From: Thermoplasmata archaeon
GTDB lineage: Archaea > Thermoplasmatota > Thermoplasmata > Lutacidiplasmatales > UBA184
Assembly (NCBI GenBank): GCA_022750055.1
Contig: JAKIWL010000001.1
Coordinates: forward strand, 186,001-250,000
DNA length: 64,000 nt
Reading direction: 5' to 3'
In this document: positions 43,124 through 51,549 of the stretch, one piece after another
How the letters are laid out: each line of letters opens with the position of its first letter
Numbering within the stretch: the stretch's first letter is position 1
The notes under the pieces: generated by a model
The model's input: the letters and a program-made list of their open reading frames with translations, nothing else
What the model was told of the DNA's origin: nothing
Database searches by the model: none
Made by a program: the position numbers and the translations under genes

Positions 43124-43786
43124 CTACAAGATCCGGCGGCGAAGGTCGATCGCCAGTCGTTTTCCGTCGAATTCATAATAAATGTTGCGGTCGACGAACT
43201 TGCCCTGGGTCCACTTCGGGATCCGAAGGAACCGCATCAGGCCCTCCGGCCCCTCTTTCGAATGAAATTGGACGACGTCATCCGCGAGGTGAAGCGCAAC
43301 GGCTTCTGCGCGAGGTTCGAACATTCCGCGATCGGTTCCCAGTACGACCGTGGAGGACTTTTCTCGACACGCCGCCCGGACATGCCGCAGCATCGAGGAG
43401 AGCCTTCCGGGCTCGAGGTCGAGGGTGAGGAAGGAGAAGGAGTCGACCGCGAGCAGTCCCCCGGCTGGCATGGACTTGACAAGCTCCTCGATGGCCTCGG
43501 TCTCTTGGACATGGAGGTCAGAGAACGAGTCAGGTCCCAGCCCTCCTTCGACGGTCAAAAGCCGGAGTAGCTCAGTCTTGTCCCTCGATGCGATGAAGGA
43601 TACTGGCCATCCGATTCGGAGCGCCGACAGCACGAGCCCTCGCAGGAAGAAGCTCTTGGCTGGATCTCCCCCCCCTTCGACCACCACCAACGGGAAATCC
43701 CCGAGATTGGGAATGATGGTGTCCAATCCCGGAAGGTCTACGGGAAGGCCCATGAGTGACGCAGGCGAACCGCCTCCGATAAGCAT
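43124..43786 (-). CDS. KaiC/ArlH-like RecA-fold protein with degenerate Walker A
   Basis: This 220-residue protein fits the KaiC/FlaH (ArlH) group. It opens with LPGLDTIIPNLGDFPLVVVEG, has a Walker B-like GGLLAVDSFSFLTLDL and ends with FDGKRLAIDLRRRIL. The P-loop reads EGGGDPAKSFF, where alanine replaces the usual glycine before the lysine, so nucleotide binding may be weak or structural. ArlH regulates the archaellum ATPase, and this protein may play that part for the pilus locus. It is in one operon with the AAA ATPase and divergent from a pilin gene. Confidence 0.75.
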   Translation of the reverse strand: MLIGGGSPASLMGLPVDLPGLDTIIPNLGDFPLVVVEGGGDPAKSFFLRGLVLSALRIGWPVSFIASRDKTELLRLLTVEGGLGPDSFSDLHVQETEAIEELVKSMPAGGLLAVDSFSFLTLDLEPGRLSSMLRHVRAACREKSSTVVLGTDRGMFEPRAEAVALHLADDVVQFHSKEGPEGLMRFLRIPKWTQGKFVDRNIYYEFDGKRLAIDLRRRIL

Positions 43787-43815
43787 GTCCCCGGGTGACT
43801 ATAGAGGTCAAAGCG

Positions 43816-43821
43816 CTATTA
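43816..43821 (+). promoter_or_regulatory. TATA-like element of the first pilin gene
   Basis: The string ctatta lies 24-29 bases before the ATG at 43845. The adjacent 8-base palindrome ttacgtaa (43819-43826) lies in the 58-base gap shared with the divergent KaiC-like gene, so control could be shared. Confidence 0.45.
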
Positions 43822-43844
43822 CGTAAATTAAGGGGAATGCTGAT

Positions 43845-45068
43845 ATGACCCGCCGCGAGGCTTGTTGGGGAATGATGCTTCACCGACCGATTCAATTTCG
43901 GAAGAGGGCTCCACAATCCCCGCCGTTCCGCCGGAATCGCCTTGGTTTATCTGAGATCGTTGGCGCTCTGATGCTCGTCCTTATTGTAGTAACGGCCGCT
44001 ACAGCGCTCGCGGCCTTCGTCGCGAACTACCAAAAAAGTTCGCAGAGCGAGCAGGCTCTGGCCCACCAACGAGCCCTGGAGAACCTCCGGGTGATCGACG
44101 TCGCCCCGCTTCCGCTCGAGGATGTGGTGGCTCAGGTCTGCGGTCCTGGCGCGTGCGGGACCCCGGGCCCCCCTGCACAGCTCACGGTCAACGCCGGGAC
44201 GGTCGGGTCCGTTTCAGGCTCAGGATTCGTGCCTGGAGATTCCATCGTGCTGACCTTCGGCGGGGTCATTATTCCCAACTGCATTTCCGGTTCGGGCTTG
44301 ACCGTTTCATCGGGGGTCGGAACGTTTTCGTGCGGGTTCGTGCTTCCTCCCGGCCTCCCTAGTCCAATTTCAGTCACGGCGACCGATTCCGGTGGCGATT
44401 CCGTGAGTCTGCCGGTCCAAGTCGAGGATCAGACCACTCTTTCCCAAGTTCGCTTCACCCTGGCGAGTCTGTATATCGACGAATCGAAGGTGACAGCGAT
44501 CACGCTGAACGGGCAACCCCTCAGCCAGTATTGCGTCGATCCCCCTTCGAGCCCACCACCCGCGTGCGCGAATTCGGTGAACACGGCGGTGGGGGGGATC
44601 TTCGCGATCGCCTCCCAGCATCAAGTGATCATTAGCGCGAACGTGACGTCCGATTCCCCCTACAATTCTTCGTTCTTCTATCATCCCGCAGTGATCTCGG
44701 GCACAAGCTTCCTGAAGATCGAGGTTTTCACGAGTCTTGGCAACGATTTTGTTCAGTCGTTCGTTCCACCGACCGCGATCGCTGTCGTTGACTTTGTCGA
44801 GACTTCCAACGGGATGGGGGGATTCACTAACGTTCCCGTGCTGGATGGCAGCCTATCGCTCCAACCCGGAAACGAGACGATCGTCACTTGGACGTGGATG
44901 ATCAGCGAGACACCAATCGGTGGAGGAAGCCCAACCCCACTCCCGAGCAAGAGCGGTGAGAAGGTCGCTGAGCCGACCTTCAATATCTCCTCCTTCACAT
45001 ACGCGATCACGCTTACGGTTGCCAACAATGATGGCCTGTATGGTTCGGCCACCGTTTCCTATCCCTGA
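43845..45068 (+). CDS. Archaeal type IV pilin-like protein with Ig-like domains
   Basis: This 407-residue protein has a class III (type IV pilin) signal peptide. A basic leader ends in RRNRLG, then a hydrophobic helix LSEIVGALMLVLIVVTAATA follows. Cleavage by a PibD/ArlK-type peptidase is expected after the glycine. The exposed part is beta-rich, with an IPT/Ig-like segment (about 110-195: GSGFVPGDSIVLTFGGVIIP) and at least one more beta domain. It has several Cys pairs that could form disulfides. It is probably a pilus subunit or surface-displayed adhesin assembled by the machinery encoded next to it. Confidence 0.85.
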   Translation: MTRREACWGMMLHRPIQFRKRAPQSPPFRRNRLGLSEIVGALMLVLIVVTAATALAAFVANYQKSSQSEQALAHQRALENLRVIDVAPLPLEDVVAQVCGPGACGTPGPPAQLTVNAGTVGSVSGSGFVPGDSIVLTFGGVIIPNCISGSGLTVSSGVGTFSCGFVLPPGLPSPISVTATDSGGDSVSLPVQVEDQTTLSQVRFTLASLYIDESKVTAITLNGQPLSQYCVDPPSSPPPACANSVNTAVGGIFAIASQHQVIISANVTSDSPYNSSFFYHPAVISGTSFLKIEVFTSLGNDFVQSFVPPTAIAVVDFVETSNGMGGFTNVPVLDGSLSLQPGNETIVTWTWMISETPIGGGSPTPLPSKSGEKVAEPTFNISSFTYAITLTVANNDGLYGSATVSYP

Positions 45069-45106
45069 TTACGAGGGCCAAGCGGTCCACCCGCCCTGGG
45101 AGGAGC

Positions 45107-46519
45107 TCAGGGGAACAGAATCGCGAACGCGACCGTCGTAGCGGCAACCAGCGCCAGGGAATGCACGAGTCCGTAGCGGGCCTTTCCTTCCGTGAACGCG
45201 CCAATGATCGCCCCGGTGCCGAGACTGTTGATGAGCATCAGCTCGAAGAAACGTTCCCCTAGCAGGGCGCTAGAGAGTCTAGGCAGCGGAGCGCTGGCGG
45301 CGCCATTCAGGACGTTCCCGCCTAGGATCGAGATGTTGATGGTTCCAATGCTCGGAGCGATAGAGAGGAGCGCGAAGAGGACCGCCATGAGAACGGCGAA
45401 GGCGATATAGACGACCGCGACGGGCAAGGTGAGCAAGTTGCTGCGCTCAATCTCGATCTTGATGAAATCGTCCATGTCTTTGGCCGCACGGTGGACCACG
45501 ATCGAAGTCTCCCCGCCGATGGTCGCGGCGTCGGCGATAAGCCCGGCGTATCTGCTGATGAGCTTGCTCTTCATCGGAGCCGCCATTTCCCGGATGACCT
45601 GATCGAAGGGGCGTCCTACCCGGATCCCGTCCGCCGCAGCGCGCAGGGGTTTCTGGAGAATGTCCGTGTGTGTCTTCGCCAACTCAACGACGGCCTTCGC
45701 CGGATCCAAGCCGCCCCGGATGGCGTCCGCCGACTCGAACAGGAACTGAGCGAACGCTCGCTCGAATGTCCGGAGTCTCCTCATCTTTCGCCGAGAGTCC
45801 ACTGCCAGAGGGACCAGGCCGATGAACAGGGTGATGACGATGACGTAATCGGGGGACCGGCTCGGCAGGCGGGGAGTATTGTAGACGAAGTCGAGGGCCG
45901 AAAGGAGAAAGATGAAAGCCGCGACCGCCGGCGCGTATACCACGACATATCGGTTTTGGACAGGGTGGGTCGCAAAGTAACGGGCGAACGTGAAATGGTG
46001 GGTTCGTCTCAGGTAGAGAACATAGGATCCCGTACCCGCGCCCGCGATGAGCCCTCCGAGACCCAGGTACAACACCAGAGAGTGGGTGGGGAGCGTGAAA
46101 ATGGGACTGGTCAGAGTTGCCGTTGTATTCACAGTAAAGTTCCACGAAAAGCTTGCGCGGTGATGACTCAGGTCGGAAACGATCACGGTAACGGATGCGT
46201 TTCCCTCTTTCAGCTTCAGAAGGCTCGATACAGGGTAGGTCACGTCCGTGGCCGTGATGGTCACGTTCTCGACAGCCGTGACATTCAATCCATTCACGAA
46301 GAGCAGGACGCCTCCTTGGTCGATGGCGCTCCCGCTGTCGGTGTACGCGGCTTTGATTACTGGTTGGAGTGTATACACGGTCGAGTTCGGGGTCGGCGAG
46401 ATTGGCGTGATCACGATCGGCCCTGCCAACGAGGTCGAGCCCGCGTGGGTAATCGACGCGACTATCACCAATGTGACTAGCCCGGCCAACGTGATCGATG
46501 CGAGCCGGGTGGCAATCAT
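45107..46519 (-). CDS. TadC/ArlJ-like pilus assembly membrane protein with N-terminal ectodomain
   Basis: This 470-residue protein begins with a signal-type helix, then about 110 residues of extracytoplasmic Ig-like beta domain (PISPTPNSTVYTLQPVIKAAY). From about residue 145 it has the membrane part of a type II secretion F domain protein. The cytoplasmic T2SSF helices appear as FERAFAQFLFESADAIRGGL and AELIADAATIGGE-like (AGLIADAATIGGETSIVV). Such proteins form the platform for pilin assembly. Having an external domain on the platform protein is unusual. It overlaps the second T2SSF gene by ATGA. Confidence 0.85.
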   Translation of the reverse strand: MIATRLASITLAGLVTLVIVASITHAGSTSLAGPIVITPISPTPNSTVYTLQPVIKAAYTDSGSAIDQGGVLLFVNGLNVTAVENVTITATDVTYPVSSLLKLKEGNASVTVIVSDLSHHRASFSWNFTVNTTATLTSPIFTLPTHSLVLYLGLGGLIAGAGTGSYVLYLRRTHHFTFARYFATHPVQNRYVVVYAPAVAAFIFLLSALDFVYNTPRLPSRSPDYVIVITLFIGLVPLAVDSRRKMRRLRTFERAFAQFLFESADAIRGGLDPAKAVVELAKTHTDILQKPLRAAADGIRVGRPFDQVIREMAAPMKSKLISRYAGLIADAATIGGETSIVVHRAAKDMDDFIKIEIERSNLLTLPVAVVYIAFAVLMAVLFALLSIAPSIGTINISILGGNVLNGAASAPLPRLSSALLGERFFELMLINSLGTGAIIGAFTEGKARYGLVHSLALVAATTVAFAILFP

Positions 46520-47463
46520 TCGGCCCTCGCGTAGGCGACCGAGATCATGATTGTCGTCATGATCACAGCCAGCGGCACAAGCCCGAACGTAAGCAGGATA
46601 AGGAGGGTATTGGAGTCCAGGCCGTCGGCGGTTGAGCCGAGGGTGTTCAACAGGAACGCCCCGACCGCGATCAGGAGGACTCCGACGAGGACGATGCTCA
46701 CGTACATGTCGACGAAAGTGATCAAGTGCTCGATGAACTCCTTCTGCGCCGAGCGCTTGAGCTTGAGGACGTCGTCCGACTTGTTCCTAAGGTATTCGTC
46801 GAGGTTGCCTCCCTGGTGGATCATGTTCGCTAGGTCCCAGAACGACTCGCGAAGGGTATTGGAAGGCGATTCCTTGGCGGTCTCGGCGAGGGCGGTGATC
46901 AGGTCTTTCCCCTGGATGTCCGTCTTGTAGACCACCTTCTTGAATTCGGAAGTGATGGCCGGGTCGTGCGGCCTTCGGGCCATCCGGTGCATGAGTTCGA
47001 TGGGAGCCATCCCCGTGCTCGCGAGAACAGAGAGTTCGCTCAGCGTGAACGGGAGTTCTCGCTCGAGTTCGCTCTTGCGATTGGAGACACGGCTGCTGAT
47101 CAGGAACCCGAACCCGCCGAACACGGCGCCGACAGACACCGCGACAACAAGCCCAACGTACTCGTACCACATCGGAGGTCGCAGAAGGACATGGAACAGG
47201 AGGAATCCAACGGCAAAGGAGGAGATCGCCGCGAAGAGGGCGGTGAGGTACTTCATAGAGGCAAACATGCCCGGGCTAATGCCGATACCGGCCTGTTTCA
47301 AACGCTGGGCGGCGAGGTCATCGGTCTCCCCTCGGTCGAGGCGAGCCCCCAAGAGTCGATAGCAGAACGACCGATAGGCTGAGACAAAGTTGGGCGGGGC
47401 AGGAGCCGTCTTGGAGTCCGACACCCCTGGATCTGCTGCGGCTGGTCGAGAGCCTCGAAACAC
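46516..47463 (-). CDS. TadB/ArlJ-like pilus assembly membrane protein
   Basis: This 315-residue protein has a cytoplasmic N terminus, two membrane helices (about 70-120), a cytoplasmic T2SSF domain (ERELPFTLSELSVLASTGMA, then NMIHQGGNLDEYLRNKSDDV) and two final helices. It pairs with the adjacent TadC-like protein as the inner-membrane platform. It ends in a 4-base overlap with that gene and starts 5 bases after the ATPase gene, so the three genes are one operon. Confidence 0.87.
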   Translation of the reverse strand: MFRGSRPAAADPGVSDSKTAPAPPNFVSAYRSFCYRLLGARLDRGETDDLAAQRLKQAGIGISPGMFASMKYLTALFAAISSFAVGFLLFHVLLRPPMWYEYVGLVVAVSVGAVFGGFGFLISSRVSNRKSELERELPFTLSELSVLASTGMAPIELMHRMARRPHDPAITSEFKKVVYKTDIQGKDLITALAETAKESPSNTLRESFWDLANMIHQGGNLDEYLRNKSDDVLKLKRSAQKEFIEHLITFVDMYVSIVLVGVLLIAVGAFLLNTLGSTADGLDSNTLLILLTFGLVPLAVIMTTIMISVAYARAE

Positions 47464-47468
47464 GGCGA

Positions 47469-49244
47469 CTAACCTGCCGCTTTCTTCTCGAGGCGTCTCA
47501 TCGCCTCTTCGGGATCGACGTAGAACCCAGCGATGGCCCGGCTAACGTCCTTGAAGTAATTGAGGTTGAGACGCTTCATCAAGCCGAGGTACGCGGCCTT
47601 TTTCTTGAGCTCCTGTTCGAATACCTCGACGCTCTTGCCGGTCGCCTTCCCTATTCGTTCCAAGACGAAGCTTCGACCTTGGTCGATCACGGAGTCGTGG
47701 GCGGGATCCCACCGAAAAACGTCGTTCGTGATGAGTTCGTTAGTCGTTGGGTCGATGTCGAGGACTTCGGTTACGCTCAGCACGCGCCGGACGCGAACGC
47801 TGCCGACCGCAACCTGGCCGGGGAAGGCGACGCAATCGAGGCCCTGAAACAGCACTCGCGGGATGTTCATTGGTTCATTTTCGATCCGGTGCAATAGCTC
47901 GCCAATCGAGCCCGCATGGACCGTCGACATGGAGGCGTGACCGACCGAAATGGCCTGGAACAGCGTGAACGCCTCGGCTCCGCGGACCTCACCGACGATC
48001 ACGTATTCCGGCCTCTGACGCAGCGCTGCAACGAGTAGGTCGAAGAGCGTCACACTTCCGGAAGCTTTCGATCCGCTTCCCGACACACCGGAGGCCCCCG
48101 AGACTCCGGAGGCGGCCGATCCCATGCCGTATCCAGCCCGGGCGACCGATTGGATCCAATTCTGATGGTCAATATGAATCTCGGGGGTATCCTCGATAGA
48201 CACGATCTTGTCCTCCGGCCGTATGAACATGCTGAGGGCGTTGAGAAGGGTCGTCTTCCCGCTCGCCGTTCCCCCCGAGATCAGGAGGGATCGGTGGTTC
48301 TCGATCAGGGTCCAGAAATAGGCGAGTTCCCCTTCCGAGAGAGATCCGAAATGAAGTAGATCCACCGGTGAAACCGGGTCGTAGGAGAATTTGCGAATGC
48401 TGAACGTCGAACCACCGCGTGTGACCTCGGTACCCAGGGTGAGGTTGACCCGACTTCCGTCCTCGAGTGTCGCGTCGAGGATCGGTTGGTAGATGGAGAC
48501 GTGCTTTCCCGCGATTTGGGCTAGGCGCAGGATATACTTGTTCAACTCGAACTCGTTGTCGTAAACGAGGTTGGTGCGGAGGGAACCGAACACCCGATGG
48601 AATACGAACAGCGGCACGCGCGGGCCGAGACAGCTGATATCCTCGAGGAAAGGGTCACGGAGTATCGAATCGGTCCGGCCTAAGCCCAGGAATTCTCTCT
48701 GGAGATAGTAGAGAAAAACCGGGCGGCGCTTCTCGGGGACTTCGATGTTGTAAAGGTCGATCGAGGCTAAGAATCGCCGACCTAGGTAGTCACGGAGCTC
48801 AGGGGACTTATCGATCTCAGCGCTTTGGGTGGCCGGTAGTTCCTCCTGGGCCATCATTGCATCCATTCGAGAGCGGACCTGTGCGAGAGTTTCCGTCTCC
48901 CCTGGCCGCAGCGTCGGCTCCAAGGCATGATACTGGAATTCACCCGCCTCCCGATCGAAAAAGATTCGAATGAACGCGAACGGAGGGTTCACCGGGTAGG
49001 TAACGTCGACCGACTTCCGGTCATCGAGAAGCTGCCGCCGCATGTTCCCGAGCTCGTGCTGGATGAGCATCTTCTCCGAGACGATCTCCGGCGGTTGGAG
49101 GAGGGCGTCCAAGGCGGCCAGTTGACGTCGAAGAACAACTCGATCTTGCCCCGGACCCTCAGACTTTCCAGGGACACTCCCCCGGGGGGTCCTTGAGGGG
49201 CCCGCCAATTCCCGGGGGGCCGGGGGCGCATTGGCCGGGCTCAT
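47469..49244 (-). CDS. Type II/IV secretion ATPase (GspE/ArlI family)
   Basis: This 591-residue hexameric ATPase powers pilin assembly. It has an N-terminal domain of about 230 residues, Walker A LLISGGTASGKTTLLNALS (about 325), the aspartate-box region EDTPEIHIDHQNW, Walker B LRQRPEYVIVGEVRG (about 410) and the His box GHASMSTVHAGS. A Gly/Ser-rich insertion with SGASGVSGSGSKASGS-type repeats (nucleotides about 48055-48125) sits between the Asp box and Walker B, inside the conserved core. It leads an operon with the two membrane platform genes, from a TATA element at 49269-49276. Confidence 0.93.
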   Translation of the reverse strand: MSPANAPPAPRELAGPSRTPRGSVPGKSEGPGQDRVVLRRQLAALDALLQPPEIVSEKMLIQHELGNMRRQLLDDRKSVDVTYPVNPPFAFIRIFFDREAGEFQYHALEPTLRPGETETLAQVRSRMDAMMAQEELPATQSAEIDKSPELRDYLGRRFLASIDLYNIEVPEKRRPVFLYYLQREFLGLGRTDSILRDPFLEDISCLGPRVPLFVFHRVFGSLRTNLVYDNEFELNKYILRLAQIAGKHVSIYQPILDATLEDGSRVNLTLGTEVTRGGSTFSIRKFSYDPVSPVDLLHFGSLSEGELAYFWTLIENHRSLLISGGTASGKTTLLNALSMFIRPEDKIVSIEDTPEIHIDHQNWIQSVARAGYGMGSAASGVSGASGVSGSGSKASGSVTLFDLLVAALRQRPEYVIVGEVRGAEAFTLFQAISVGHASMSTVHAGSIGELLHRIENEPMNIPRVLFQGLDCVAFPGQVAVGSVRVRRVLSVTEVLDIDPTTNELITNDVFRWDPAHDSVIDQGRSFVLERIGKATGKSVEVFEQELKKKAAYLGLMKRLNLNYFKDVSRAIAGFYVDPEEAMRRLEKKAAG

Positions 49245-49268
49245 CAGGCGCGAGAGTCAGGCCAGGCT

Positions 49269-49276
49269 GATTAAGG
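49269..49276 (-). promoter_or_regulatory. TATA-like element of the secretion ATPase operon
   Basis: The minus-strand string ccttaatc lies 25-32 bases before the ATG at 49244, in a 251-base gap shared with the divergent pilin-PstS gene. Confidence 0.55.
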
Positions 49277-49495
49277 GCGCCGCACGGATTTACCGTAGGT
49301 TCCATAGGCAGTCAAGGTCGCCATAGGTCTAGCGTGAGACACTGACCACATCGCATCTCCCCCTTCCCTACCGTTTCTCCTTCGCCATCGCGGATGAACC
49401 CCCAAGCCGATGGGTCATCGCCCAGAGTGCCCGCGACCAAGGCGGGCGACGAGGGCAGGAAAAACAACCAAAACGGTTGGCAAGGAGAGAAAAAA

Positions 49496-51181
49496 ATGAG
49501 CGAGCAGAGCCGAAAGCGGACCGAGAAGAGCTCAAGGTACCGGCGCCTCCGGCACCAGAAGCAGGCCGTGTCGCCCGTCGTAGCGACCCTGATCCTGATT
49601 CTGATTGCCGTAGCCGCCGCAGCTGCACTGTACCTCTGGCTCGTATCGTTCCAGGGTGGAGTGACAGGAAAGATCGGGAGCCCGAACAGCCAATGCACGC
49701 TGCAGATCGGCGGAAGCACTACAGTGTATCCGCTAACCCAATTGGCGATCAAGCAGTTCGAACAGAACAACTCCGGCGTGTCCGTCTGCGCCCAGCAGGG
49801 CGGATCGACGGCGGGTGTTCTTTCGTTGTGCCAAGGTCAGGGTGTTGACATCGCGGCGAGCTCGAGCTATCAGCTGAGTCCGACGCTCCTCGCCGACGGC
49901 TGCCCGCAGAACATCGTTCAGACGACGGTGGGTCTCGACGCGGTCGGCTTCGTCGCGGCGAACAACAACCCGGTCGTAACCGGCCTCGGCAGCCTCGCGA
50001 TTCCGCAGTATGAAGCTGCAGCCGCGGCGGCAACGGGAACTGGAACGATCCTACTCGCGGACACGACAACCCCCGGCCTGTTCGCGGGCGGCGACAACAT
50101 TGCAGTCACGGCGACTGGCTTCGGCACGGTCGACCTCGTGCAGTTCACTTACGCCGGCGCGGCCGGGACAGCACCCGCGTGCCCAGTAAGTGGTGCGGCA
50201 CCCGCGGTCATGCCTGGTGCAAGCCCCTACACCTGCAACATCGCCGCACCAGCGGGCAACGGAGCGATCGACACCGTCGCGATTGCAGACACGTCGACTC
50301 CAGCAGTCGGAACAGCTACCGGCACGTACCAGACCCAGTTTACCTCGTCCGCGGCGGCGACCGGCAGCGGTCTCGCCGGGGGCGTCGTTAACTTCGGTAC
50401 GGGCCTCTCGGAGCAGATGTTCTCGTTCAACGTGTCGGTCGGAGACGCGATCTACTCGGTTGCGAGCAGCACGGTCCCGATTGCCCCGGCGACGGTCTAC
50501 ACGAGCAGCAATTGGCCGGCATTCCTGGGAACATTCCCAGGGCAGGGAACCGCGCCCACGTGGGCCTCGATCCCCTTCCCGACCAACTGCGTTTTCGCGG
50601 GCACGTCAGGCCACCCTGCCCCCGAATCGAAGCTCGCGGGCAGCGTTCCGTGCGCGACGGTAGCAGCCGCTACGAACCACATCAAGGTGCACGACCGGCA
50701 GGACAACAGCGGAACCGAAGATGGGTTCGCGACGAAGCTCCTTGGCTGGACCTGCGGCTCGGACCACCAGCTGGAGACCTGTAACATCATCGTGACCCAC
50801 GATATCGGGAACCCGGGTGTTCAGGCCGCCGTCTCCGCTGATGCCAACGCGCTCGGCTTCCTGAGCTTCGGGTTCGCGACTGCGCCTGGGTCCGGAGTTG
50901 CCTTTGCGGGCTACCTCGGCAACCCGTCGAACCTCCAAGCCGGACACCTCGGAGTTCAGTCTGCCGCCCAAACCCCGAGCGTGACGAACACGAAGGCAGG
51001 CTACTACGCGACCAGTTCGACCCTCCCCAACACAGTCTACGCGGGGTGGAGGGTGCTAGAGTACCTGACGATCGGACAGCCGACGGGTGAGGCGAACTCG
51101 TTCATCACCTACGTCCTCGGCGCCGAAGTGAACCAGCAGCTCTGCAAGACGAACGGGTTCGTCAGCCTGTATCAGTCGTAG
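49496..51181 (+). CDS. Type IV pilin fused to a PstS-like phosphate-binding protein
   Basis: This 561-residue protein starts with an archaeal pilin signal: a basic leader, then KQAVSPVVATLILILIAVAA as the hydrophobic assembly helix (about 24-43). The body is a PBP/PstS domain. It has IGGSTTVYPLTQLAIKQFEQ, QQGGSTAG, VDIAASSSYQLSP and GLDAVGFVAANNNP in the first lobe. HDRQDNSGTEDGF matches the phosphate-binding R-D-SGT loop of PstS, and ANALGFLSFGFA completes the second lobe. An extra domain of about 200 residues (about 190-390) is inserted between them. A strong Shine-Dalgarno (aaggaga) sets the ATG. It should be assembled at the surface by the adjacent pilus machinery. Confidence 0.88.
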   Translation: MSEQSRKRTEKSSRYRRLRHQKQAVSPVVATLILILIAVAAAAALYLWLVSFQGGVTGKIGSPNSQCTLQIGGSTTVYPLTQLAIKQFEQNNSGVSVCAQQGGSTAGVLSLCQGQGVDIAASSSYQLSPTLLADGCPQNIVQTTVGLDAVGFVAANNNPVVTGLGSLAIPQYEAAAAAATGTGTILLADTTTPGLFAGGDNIAVTATGFGTVDLVQFTYAGAAGTAPACPVSGAAPAVMPGASPYTCNIAAPAGNGAIDTVAIADTSTPAVGTATGTYQTQFTSSAAATGSGLAGGVVNFGTGLSEQMFSFNVSVGDAIYSVASSTVPIAPATVYTSSNWPAFLGTFPGQGTAPTWASIPFPTNCVFAGTSGHPAPESKLAGSVPCATVAAATNHIKVHDRQDNSGTEDGFATKLLGWTCGSDHQLETCNIIVTHDIGNPGVQAAVSADANALGFLSFGFATAPGSGVAFAGYLGNPSNLQAGHLGVQSAAQTPSVTNTKAGYYATSSTLPNTVYAGWRVLEYLTIGQPTGEANSFITYVLGAEVNQQLCKTNGFVSLYQS

Positions 51182-51549
51182 GAAAAGAGGGGGAGATCGG
51201 CTTAGCAAGGAACCCGCGTCCAACCTTTTCCGCCTCCGGGGAGGAATCCCCGGGGGCTCCCCTTGAGTTTCAACCGACCTTGCCGATTCAGTCGAGGGGT
51301 TGACCTCGGCGCAGTTGCGCAAACGTGGACAGGACTATTGACCGTGGGCGGGGGCTTCTGTTGAACCTACCCGGCTTGAAGGCCAGTACCCCGACAATCG
51401 TGACCCTCATTGCCCGAGGGTACGAATCCGCATGACGTTCAATTTTTGGCGCTGAAGCCAACCCACTGGCTCGAAGTGTCAATTCGGTTTCCCCCGCAGT
51501 CCGGAGAGTCCGATCAGGCTCGGTAGCGAGTCGTTCTTTGTCAGAAGTT
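51182..51549. other. Gene-free stretch with a terminator-like hairpin
   Basis: No gene is supported in these 368 bases between two convergent genes. A hairpin with arms ccgggga (51236-51242) and tccccgg (51247-51253) follows the pilin-PstS gene and may end its transcript. Confidence 0.5.
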
